Of a DNA stretch of 64,000 nt, positions 44,195-51,564 are shown piece by piece. The position numbers and the translations under genes are program-made. The stretch is taken from positions 61,594 through 125,593 of the forward strand of contig JACQZW010000055.1 of NCBI GenBank assembly GCA_016213675.1, read 5' to 3'. The notes under the pieces were generated by a model. The model worked only from the letters and a program-made list of their open reading frames with translations, was not told the origin of the DNA and ran no database searches. This DNA comes from Acidobacteriota bacterium. Its GTDB lineage: Bacteria > Acidobacteriota > Thermoanaerobaculia > Thermoanaerobaculales > Thermoanaerobaculaceae. Positions within the stretch are counted from its first letter, which is position 1. The number at the start of each line of letters is the position of its first letter.

Positions 44195-46225
44195 CTAGCT
44201 CTTCGGAGATTCGGTCCCGAGCAGGTAGCGGTTGAAGAAGTCGGTGTAGTCCTTCTTGGTGGCGAAGTTGGTCAGGTCGATGAAGTTCCTGGTGCTGGCG
44301 GGCTGGAACGGGAAGCTCCGCAGATAGCTCTTCAGGACGGTGAAGAAGGCGTTGTCGCCGACCTCCTTGCGGAGCGCGTGGAGCACGAGCGGACCCTTGC
44401 CGTAGAGCAGGCCGTAGCGGTCCTCCCAGGCGTTCTCCCCGGCCAGCTCGTTCGCCGTGAACACGGTCGCCTTGTCCTTCGCGAACTTGGAGATGATCTT
44501 CCAGTCGGAGAATGCCTTGTCGAAGGCATCCTCCTTCCACGTCTGGCCGACGGCATACGCGGAGAAGTACTCCGCCACCGACTCCGAGAGCCACTCGTCG
44601 TGGGGGTCGCCGTGCAAGGCGACGTGACCCCACCAGGCGTGGGCCAGCTCGTGGGCGAGTCGCCCGTTGATGCCTTCCGAGAACATTCGAGCGTAGAAAT
44701 CCTCCATGGGGTTGAACGCTTCACGGGTGATGAAGATGATCCCCGCCGGCGCCTGTCCCCAGCCGACCGACTCGATCTCGATGAGGTTGAGCTCGGCGAA
44801 CGGGTAGTCGCCGAGGTAGTGCCGATAGAACTTGAGCAGTCCGAACACCAGGTTCGCGAGCTTCTTGCAGGCCTTCGGGTCGGGTGACGCGTAGCTCGAG
44901 ACGTGGAGGGTAACGCCGTCGCGTGCCTCGGTGTAGGTCGAGTACTTGCCGGCGAGCACGGCTGGGTACTGGATCCGCTGATCCTCGCGGAACTCGGCGC
45001 ACTCCAAGCCCTCCTCCTGCCACCGGCGCACCGTCCTGCCGCAGGAGAACGGTGTGAACGGGGGCTTCACCTTGACGACCGCGTGGTAGGTAAACGCCTG
45101 GTTCACCAAGTGCTGGAGCGGCACGATGGAACTGGCCAAGACCCTCCAGTAGCTGAGCTTGCTGGGCCGGAACAGGACCTCGCCCTCGATGCGAAACCGC
45201 AGGGTGACCCGCTGGCCCGCGGCGAGCGGCTGCGGGAGCTCGACGACAAGATCGTGGCGGGCGTGGTGGTACGGCAACGCGGTCCCGTCTTCGAGCGTGA
45301 CGGACTTGAGGACGTACGGGTTGCACACCACGCCGACGCCCTTCTCGCCGTACGCCTCGCTGGCCAGGGCGAGGTGGATGACCCGCACCGGCGCGAGCGC
45401 CTGGAACGTCTCCCGGACATCGACCTCCGCCAGCAGGCTGTCGCGGTTGACGAGGTTCAGGTCGAGCGCGACCAGCGTCGCTCGATGCGGGGAGGGCCCC
45501 AGCCAGCTCCGGTCGATCGCCTGGTGCGAGAGCATCTCCGGGTAGCGACGCTTCTTCAGGCAGGCGTCCATGCTCTCGCTCTTCGTCATCACCGAGATGT
45601 ACTCGTCGTGGTCACGCAGCGGATCGAAGACGTAGACGAGGTCGTGTTGGCTCGCGACGATCTCGGCGACGACGACCGGCCGGGCCGGCGGGTCCACCAG
45701 CGCCTGGGGGAAGAGCTGGTGGTACCTCCAACCCTCGTCGTGCGCGAAGCGTTCGACGTGCTCCACCAGAGCTCCTGTCGGGTCAACGAGGGCTACGCCT
45801 TCGGGCACGGTGCCTTCGATGCCGAGCACGTTCGCACCGTCAGACACCATGAGAAGCGCCTGGGTGAAGGTGTCGTTGATCGCGCCCTTGGTGTCGACCT
45901 CGTAGTCGCTCGCCCGCTTCACGTTGGTGCGGTACGCGGCCGCCTCGACCGGGTCGGTGGAGACGTAGCGCAGCCGTCCGAAACCGCGGAAGTACGCGCC
46001 GACGACTCGACCCGCCACGACCACCGGCCTGAGGCCACCCGACTCGAGCTTGAGCTCGAGGTGGCCGAAGGAGAGCGTGCGACCACCTGCGTCGGTGCTT
46101 ATTCCGGCCAGGGCCGGGGCGGCCAGCGCCTGGCCCCACCCGGCGACGTCGAGGGCGGCCGCCGGCAATGCGACCGCCGTGACGGCGGCCATGACGACGA
46201 TGCGCACGCACACGCGAAGTCCCAT
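44195..46225 (-). CDS. secreted M1-like zinc metallopeptidase (copy 2)
   Basis: 676 residues from ATG 46225. Same layout as copy 1: signal peptide ending near ALPAAA, the identical LDVAGWGQALAAPALAG start, a long beta-rich region, then catalytic domain with HELAH at 525-529 and WLSESVAEYF; here the Glu follows after the canonical 18 residues. The GxMEN region again reads GQAPAGIIFIT. It shares FSCGRTVRRW and the C-terminal DLTNF.TKKDYT.FF.RYLLGTE with copy 1. Probably periplasmic or cell-surface. The 53-nt gap to copy 1 and same strand suggest one operon, with a promoter at 46263. Confidence 0.86.
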   Translation of the reverse strand: MGLRVCVRIVVMAAVTAVALPAAALDVAGWGQALAAPALAGISTDAGGRTLSFGHLELKLESGGLRPVVVAGRVVGAYFRGFGRLRYVSTDPVEAAAYRTNVKRASDYEVDTKGAINDTFTQALLMVSDGANVLGIEGTVPEGVALVDPTGALVEHVERFAHDEGWRYHQLFPQALVDPPARPVVVAEIVASQHDLVYVFDPLRDHDEYISVMTKSESMDACLKKRRYPEMLSHQAIDRSWLGPSPHRATLVALDLNLVNRDSLLAEVDVRETFQALAPVRVIHLALASEAYGEKGVGVVCNPYVLKSVTLEDGTALPYHHARHDLVVELPQPLAAGQRVTLRFRIEGEVLFRPSKLSYWRVLASSIVPLQHLVNQAFTYHAVVKVKPPFTPFSCGRTVRRWQEEGLECAEFREDQRIQYPAVLAGKYSTYTEARDGVTLHVSSYASPDPKACKKLANLVFGLLKFYRHYLGDYPFAELNLIEIESVGWGQAPAGIIFITREAFNPMEDFYARMFSEGINGRLAHELAHAWWGHVALHGDPHDEWLSESVAEYFSAYAVGQTWKEDAFDKAFSDWKIISKFAKDKATVFTANELAGENAWEDRYGLLYGKGPLVLHALRKEVGDNAFFTVLKSYLRSFPFQPASTRNFIDLTNFATKKDYTDFFNRYLLGTESPKS

Positions 46226-46262
46226 CGGTCTCTCTCTTTCTGTCGATCGAGCATTGACGGGC

Positions 46263-46291
46263 AGTCTACGGCCCGCCCGGGAGAGCGGCAA
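46263..46291 (-). promoter_or_regulatory. possible promoter of the tandem metallopeptidase genes
   Basis: TTGCCG (46291-46286 on the minus strand), 17-bp spacer, TAGACT (46268-46263): four of six consensus bases in each box, about 31 nt of leader before ATG 46225. It begins only 8 nt after the upstream phosphatase gene ends. Confidence 0.4.
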
Positions 46292-46298
46292 GGCGCGG

Positions 46299-48377
46299 TC
46301 AGGCTGCCGCGAGGGCGGACTCGACGACGAGGACGGTGAGGTCGTCGGCCAGGGGGGTGCCGCCGGTGTGGCGATCGAGCTCGGCGAGGATGGCGAGGAG
46401 CAGCGCCGGGGCGGGCAGGCCGGCGTGACGGGTGAGCAGCTCGCCGAGCGCCTCGTAGCCGTACGCCTCGCCCGCCGCGTTCTCCGCCTCGACGAGGCCG
46501 TCGGAGTAGATGACCAGCTTGCTCCCGGCCGGGAACGCCACGGTGCGCGACGCCGGCGCGCCCGGCCAGCGGTGGCCGAGGGGCAGGGCCGAGAGCAGGA
46601 CCTCCTCGAGCTCGCCGCCCGGTCGCAGGACGAACGCCGGCGGGTGGCCGGTGTTGGTGATCGTCACGACGCCTTTCGCCTCGTCGACCTCGAGCAGGGC
46701 CAGGGTCACCATGCGGTTCCGCACGCTCTGGCGGAGGAGCAGCTCGTTGAGGTTCTCGAGCAGGCTCACGCCGCGATGCCCGTCGTGGACCAGCGTCGCG
46801 ACCGCCGACTTGACCATCGCCATGAGCAGGCCGGTGGACAGGCCGTGGCCGGCGACGTCGCCGATCGTCAGGATCAGACGGTCGCCGGCGAGCGGGAAGA
46901 CGTCGAAGTAGTCGCCGCCGACCTCGGCGGCGGGCCGGAAGTGGGCGTGGACGGCGAGGCCCCCGTGGTTGAACTCGCGGCGGGGCAGCAGGCTCTCCTG
47001 GATCTCGCGGGCGAGCTCCATCTCCCGGGCGAGCCGCTCCTTCTCCGCCACCTCGACGAGCATGTGCTTGACCGACTCGGACATCGCGTTAAACGACAGC
47101 GCCAGGTCGCCGAGCTGATCGCGCTTCTTCACCGGGATGCGCCAGTCGAGGTTGCCGCCGCCGACCTCGCCGGCGCCGCGCGACAGCCGGGCGGTGGCGC
47201 GGGTGATGGCGACGATCATGACCACCGCGAACGACACCGCGACCAGGTAGATCGCGGAGAAGACAGCGGTCACGATGAGCAGCGCGGTGATCACCTCGCG
47301 ACCGACCTCGCGCTGGGAGCCGAAGAGGTCGCGGACCGCGCCGCCCACCGACACCCTGATCAGCGTCACGAGCTGGCGTTCCGTGGCCTCGCTACCGTCC
47401 GCCCACGACCGCGGCGGCTCCGGGAACCGCACCCAGACGATCTGCAGCCGGTCCCACCAGTCGCCCGAGCGCTCGCGCGAGGCCCAGTCGCGCTCGACCT
47501 CCTCCGCGTCGACCTCCTCGCCGTCGACCCTGACCGTCGCCTTCCCGTCCGGCTTGTCGGTCCCCACGTTGATGGTGACGCCGGAGCTCTTGCCGCCTGC
47601 GGCTTCGGGCTTCGCGTCCCGCACGACGAACCGGAGGTCGAACCAGCGATCGCGCGACAGCGTCTCGGCCGTGGTCCGGTCGAGGGGGACGAGCAGCGTC
47701 GCCAGCCGGGCCCCGTGGCGCGCCACCACAGCCGCGTACGGTCGCTCGCCGTCGAGCACGAGGCCGCGGAAGCCCGCCTCGGTCGTCCATGTCGGCACCG
47801 CGAGCTCCTCGGAGCCCGGGGCCCGCCACGCCCGCTCGCCGTCGGCGACCAGCGCGAGGGTCCGAAGGCTGCGTCCCGCCCCCTCGAGCTCCGGGACGTG
47901 GAGCAGCGCGAGCGCCGCGTCGCCTCCCCGCACCTCGAGCTCGTGGAGCGCCGAGACCGCGGTGGCCGACAGGTGCTCGAGGAGCTTCTCGTTCTCCTGG
48001 CCGACGCGGATCGAGCCGTACTGTCCGACCAGCATGTACCCCGTGGCGATGCCGAGGAGGCCGAGCAGCGGGAACGGGACGAGCCCGATGAGCAGGTACG
48101 AGAGGAAGAGCCGCACCGAGACCCGGTAGGTCAGCCTGCGCCACAGCCACCGCAGGCCGAAGAACACCGCGACCGCGACGGTGAGGAAGAGCGCGAGCCC
48201 CGCCAGGTCGGTTGCCGCCGACTCCGGGGCCAGCCTGCCGAGCGCCCAGCGGACCAGCCACAGCGCGGCGACCGCGCCGAGCAGGATCACGGCACGCCGG
48301 CCGCTCGGGCGCGGCGCCGGCGGCGGTTGCAGGAACGGCAGTCGCCGCGGGGTGTCCTGGGGAGGCTGTCGGGTCAT
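46299..48377 (-). CDS. membrane SpoIIE/RsbU-type PP2C phosphatase with HAMP
   Basis: 692 residues. Two or three membrane helices in the first 115 residues, a roughly 250-residue extracytoplasmic region, another helix near 372-395, HAMP (about 395-450, DQLGDLALSFNAMSESV), and a short coiled coil (EKERLAREMELAREIQESLL). The phosphatase domain (about 470-690) has metal-binding VGGDYFDVFPLAGDRLILTI, IGDVAGHGLSTGLLMAM, and the closing ADDLTVLVVE. Such enzymes dephosphorylate anti-anti-sigma proteins in partner-switching stress pathways; no STAS or anti-sigma gene is adjacent. ATG 48377 is the first good start. It is monocistronic or leads into the peptidase pair. Confidence 0.92.
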   Translation of the reverse strand: MTRQPPQDTPRRLPFLQPPPAPRPSGRRAVILLGAVAALWLVRWALGRLAPESAATDLAGLALFLTVAVAVFFGLRWLWRRLTYRVSVRLFLSYLLIGLVPFPLLGLLGIATGYMLVGQYGSIRVGQENEKLLEHLSATAVSALHELEVRGGDAALALLHVPELEGAGRSLRTLALVADGERAWRAPGSEELAVPTWTTEAGFRGLVLDGERPYAAVVARHGARLATLLVPLDRTTAETLSRDRWFDLRFVVRDAKPEAAGGKSSGVTINVGTDKPDGKATVRVDGEEVDAEEVERDWASRERSGDWWDRLQIVWVRFPEPPRSWADGSEATERQLVTLIRVSVGGAVRDLFGSQREVGREVITALLIVTAVFSAIYLVAVSFAVVMIVAITRATARLSRGAGEVGGGNLDWRIPVKKRDQLGDLALSFNAMSESVKHMLVEVAEKERLAREMELAREIQESLLPRREFNHGGLAVHAHFRPAAEVGGDYFDVFPLAGDRLILTIGDVAGHGLSTGLLMAMVKSAVATLVHDGHRGVSLLENLNELLLRQSVRNRMVTLALLEVDEAKGVVTITNTGHPPAFVLRPGGELEEVLLSALPLGHRWPGAPASRTVAFPAGSKLVIYSDGLVEAENAAGEAYGYEALGELLTRHAGLPAPALLLAILAELDRHTGGTPLADDLTVLVVESALAAA

Positions 48378-48444
48378 CGTCGGTTCCTACGTGCAGGGTA
48401 GCGGAAAAGTTGACCGCCCGGACGCCCGGCTACCATGGACCGCG

Positions 48445-49638
48445 ATGTCCCGAAGGATGCCTGCGATCTGGACCGGCCCGTTCACCCTCACGGTGCTCGG
48501 CACTGCCGCCCTGTTCGTCGGCTTCTACGTCCTCCTCCCGGTGCTCCCGCCCTACGCCGAGCGCCTCGGGGCGGGCAAGGGCGGCGTCGGCCTGGTCATC
48601 TCGATCTACTCCCTGGCCGCGGTGGCGGCCCGCCTGCTCGCCGCCGGTGCGATGGGCGGCCGCGCCCGCAAGGTGCTCCTGGTCGCCGGCCTCGCCGGCT
48701 TCGCCGCCTGCGCGGCGGCCTACTCCCTGGTCGGAAACGTGCCGTCGCTGCTCGGGCTGCGCGTCCTGCACGGCCTCGCCTGGGGCCTGGCGACCACCGG
48801 CTTCGGGGCATTGGTGGCCGATCTCGCCCCCGCCTCCCGGCGCGGCGAGGCGATCGGTACTTGGGGGCTCGCGCCCACCGTCGCGATGACCGTCGGACCG
48901 CTGGGCGGCGCCCACCTGCTGGCCAGCGGTGGCTTCCCAACCGTCTTCGCGGCCGCCGCCCTGCTCGGCCTCCTGGCGGTGGCGGTCGTCCTTCCCGTCG
49001 AGCACGCCGCCGGGACGCACCCGGTCGCGACGCGCGGCGGCGTGCACCTGCCGCGGGGCGCCTGGCTCCCCGGCGTCGTCCTGTTCCTGTCGAACCTGTC
49101 GTACGGCTCGCTGGTCGCGTTCCTGCCGGTCGAGGTGGCCGGAACGCCGGGGCGGGCGGGGCTGTTCTTCACCGTCTTCGCCCTCGCCATCCTGGTGTCC
49201 CGGCCGTTCTCGGGCCGGCTGTCGGACCGTCACGGCCGCACCGCGGTCATCGTCCCCGGGCTCGCGCTCGGCGCCGTCGGCACCTTCCTCCTCGGGGTCC
49301 CGGGCAGCGACGCCGCGCTCGCCGCCGCCGCCCTGCTCTACGGCGCCGGGATCGGCGGCGCGGCGTTTCCCGTGCTCATGGCGCTGACCGTCGACCGCTG
49401 CGCACCGGACGAGCGAGCGGCCGCGGTGGCGACCTTCCAGACCGCGTACGACCTCGCCATCGCGCTCGGCGCGGCGCTCCTCGGTCCTGTCTACGCTCGC
49501 TTCGGCTTCCTGACGATGAACGCGGTGGCCGCCTGCGCCGTGGGACTCTCCGTCGTCGTGCTGCTCCTCGCGAAGGGCGACCCTCGTGGCGCGCCCGACG
49601 GTGGCGAAGGGGGCGGGGGACGGGGCACGGGGAGCTGA
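48445..49638 (+). CDS. MFS transporter
   Basis: 397 residues with about 12 membrane helices. The major-facilitator loop signature between helices 2 and 3 is weakened (AAGAMGGRARKVLLVAG), and its repeat between helices 8 and 9 is clear (RPFSGRLSDRHGRTAVIVPG). Helix 5 has GLAPTVAMTVGPLGG, a drug-efflux-like pattern. The direction and substrate cannot be decided. Start is ATG 48445 or 48457; neither has a strong ribosome site. The tail is Gly/Asp-rich and probably disordered. Divergent from the phosphatase gene with a 67-nt gap. Confidence 0.85.
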   Translation: MSRRMPAIWTGPFTLTVLGTAALFVGFYVLLPVLPPYAERLGAGKGGVGLVISIYSLAAVAARLLAAGAMGGRARKVLLVAGLAGFAACAAAYSLVGNVPSLLGLRVLHGLAWGLATTGFGALVADLAPASRRGEAIGTWGLAPTVAMTVGPLGGAHLLASGGFPTVFAAAALLGLLAVAVVLPVEHAAGTHPVATRGGVHLPRGAWLPGVVLFLSNLSYGSLVAFLPVEVAGTPGRAGLFFTVFALAILVSRPFSGRLSDRHGRTAVIVPGLALGAVGTFLLGVPGSDAALAAAALLYGAGIGGAAFPVLMALTVDRCAPDERAAAVATFQTAYDLAIALGAALLGPVYARFGFLTMNAVAACAVGLSVVVLLLAKGDPRGAPDGGEGGGGRGTGS

Positions 49639-49705
49639 ACGACGTGAGGCCTCTCGGGTCCCGCGTCCGGTCCGACGCCCCCCTCATTTGCTACAGTTCA
49701 GCGTG

Positions 49706-50749
49706 ATGTGTCGATCTCGTGGCTGGCTCGTCGTCGCGGCGCTCGTCGCGCTCGCCGCGTGCGGGCGCAAGGCCGACCCGCTGCCCCCGATCGTCGAGGT
49801 GCCGGAGACGACCACCGACCTGTCGGTCTACCAGGAGCAGCTCGACGCCGTGCTGACCTGGTCGTTCCCCACGCTCACCCGCGCCGGCCGCTCGCTCACC
49901 GATCTGGGCCGCGTCGAGGTGTGGCGCCTCGACGTGCCGCCCGGCCAGGAGTCGACGGGCACCGGCACGCAGGCCGAGGAGCTCCGCCGCCAGCTCATGG
50001 TCGGCCGCGGCCGGCTGATCGGCCGGCTCGAGGGGGACCGCCTGCACGAGGCGACGCGCGGCAGCAAGCTCGAGTTCCGCGACGCCCTCTCCGCGGTGAC
50101 GCCGGGCACCGTGCCGACGACGCTGTGGTACGCGGTGCGGACGCGCCGGCGCGACGGCACGGCGTCGGCGCTGTCGAACATCGTCGCGTGGAAACCGAAG
50201 CCGGTGCCGCCGTCGGTGACCGGGACGGTCGCCACGCCGGGCCCCGGCGGCATCGAGCTCTCCTGGCAGGGCGTCCCGGGGGGCACCTACGCCGTGGAGC
50301 GCCGTGACGCGGCCGGCGGCCCGTGGCAGATCGTCTCGCCGATCGGGTTCGAGGCGACGACCTGGGTCGATCGCCAGGTCGAGCAGGGCAAGACGTGGCA
50401 GTACCGGGTGCGCACCGTCATCGAGGCGACCGCGTCGCCGCGCGTCGGCGAGATCACCGTCCCCTATCCCGACGCCTATCCGCCGACTCTTCCGACGTCG
50501 TTCATCTGCCTGCCGGAGGAGTCCGTGGTCCGCCTGCGCTGGGACCAGTCGGCCGAGGCCGGCGTGGCCTTCGCGGTCTCCCGGCGGGTCGACGGTGGGG
50601 CGTGGACGCCGCTCGGCACGCCACAGTCGGCCACCGAGGTCCGCGACAGCGAGGCGCCGGCCGGTGCGGTCGAGTACCAGGTCCGCGCCGTGGACCCGGC
50701 CGGGAACACCTCGGAGCCGGTCACCTGCTCGGTGCGGATCGGCCCGTGA
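49706..50749 (+). CDS. lipoprotein with fibronectin type III-like domains
   Basis: 347 residues. Lipobox ALAAC places the lipidated cysteine at residue 19, followed by GRKADPLPPIVEVP, a start very like the small outer-membrane lipoproteins near dapF in many proteobacteria (the LptM/YifL type has the GxKGPL...PP pattern), but far longer. Three Ig/FnIII-like units follow (YQEQLDAVLTWSFP, IELSWQGVPGGTYAVERRD, VRLRWDQSAEAGVAFAVSRR). The stop overlaps dapF by 4 nt, so the pair is co-translated, as with YifL-DapF in enterics. Likely an outer-membrane-attached structural protein. Confidence 0.82.
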   Translation: MCRSRGWLVVAALVALAACGRKADPLPPIVEVPETTTDLSVYQEQLDAVLTWSFPTLTRAGRSLTDLGRVEVWRLDVPPGQESTGTGTQAEELRRQLMVGRGRLIGRLEGDRLHEATRGSKLEFRDALSAVTPGTVPTTLWYAVRTRRRDGTASALSNIVAWKPKPVPPSVTGTVATPGPGGIELSWQGVPGGTYAVERRDAAGGPWQIVSPIGFEATTWVDRQVEQGKTWQYRVRTVIEATASPRVGEITVPYPDAYPPTLPTSFICLPEESVVRLRWDQSAEAGVAFAVSRRVDGGAWTPLGTPQSATEVRDSEAPAGAVEYQVRAVDPAGNTSEPVTCSVRIGP

Positions 50750-51564
50750 GGTTCGCCAAGCTGCACGGCGCGGGAAACGACTTCCTCGTCTTCGACGGCG
50801 GTGTGGAGGCGGGGCTGGAGTCCTCGCTACCCCCGGCCGTCGCGGCACTCTGCCACCGGCGGTTCGGACTCGGCGCCGACGGCGTCCTCCTCCTCCTGCC
50901 GGGGACCGCCCGCGAGGCGCGTCTGGTCTACTGGAACGCCGACGGGTCGACGGCGAGCTTCTGCGCCAACGGCACCCGCTGCGCGGCGCGCTTCGCCGCC
51001 GAGCGGTGGGGGTGGGACGAGCTGCTCCTCCACACCGGCTACGCGCCCATCCCCGCGCGGGTGCGCGAGGCCCAGGTCACGCTCGAGCTCCCCGCCGCCA
51101 CGGAGCTCTCCGCCTGGCGCTCCCTCGCCACCGCGGAGGGCGAGCACCGTGCCCGCCGGCTCGTCGTCGGGGTGCCCCACCTGGTCGTGCCGGTCGACTG
51201 GCCGGACTTCTGGGACCGTCCGCTCGCGCCGTTGGCGCCGGCGCTGCGGGCCCATGGCGACCTCCCGGCCGGCGGGGCCAACGTGAGCTTCGTCCGCATC
51301 GAGGCGGGCGGCGAGCTGGCGGTCCGGTCGTGGGAGCGCGGCGTGGAAGGCGAGACGCTCTCCTGCGGCTCCGGCGACGTGGCCGTGGCGCTCGTCGGCA
51401 TCGCCGAGGGGTGGTGCCGCGCGCCGGCCACCGTCCGCACCGCCTCGGGTCGCCGGCTCGTCGTGGTCCCGCGGGGCGAGCCGCCCGCCTGCCCGTCGAC
51501 CCTCGCCGGCCCCGCCGAATGGGTAGCGGACGGCGACGTCAGCCCCGAGCTCCTCGGGCGTTAG
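50746..51564 (+). CDS. dapF: diaminopimelate epimerase
   Basis: 272 residues from GTG 50746. The two catalytic cysteines are in place: C73 in SFCANGTRCA and C207 in LSCGSGDVA. The N-terminal FAKLHGAGNDFLVFDG motif and HRRFGLGADGVLLLLP segment are diagnostic. It makes meso-DAP for lysine and peptidoglycan, which fits with mpl. The start overlaps the lipoprotein stop (GTGA), and its TAG stop overlaps the TAA of the convergent membrane protein gene by bases 51562-51563. Confidence 0.96.
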   Translation: MRFAKLHGAGNDFLVFDGGVEAGLESSLPPAVAALCHRRFGLGADGVLLLLPGTAREARLVYWNADGSTASFCANGTRCAARFAAERWGWDELLLHTGYAPIPARVREAQVTLELPAATELSAWRSLATAEGEHRARRLVVGVPHLVVPVDWPDFWDRPLAPLAPALRAHGDLPAGGANVSFVRIEAGGELAVRSWERGVEGETLSCGSGDVAVALVGIAEGWCRAPATVRTASGRRLVVVPRGEPPACPSTLAGPAEWVADGDVSPELLGR

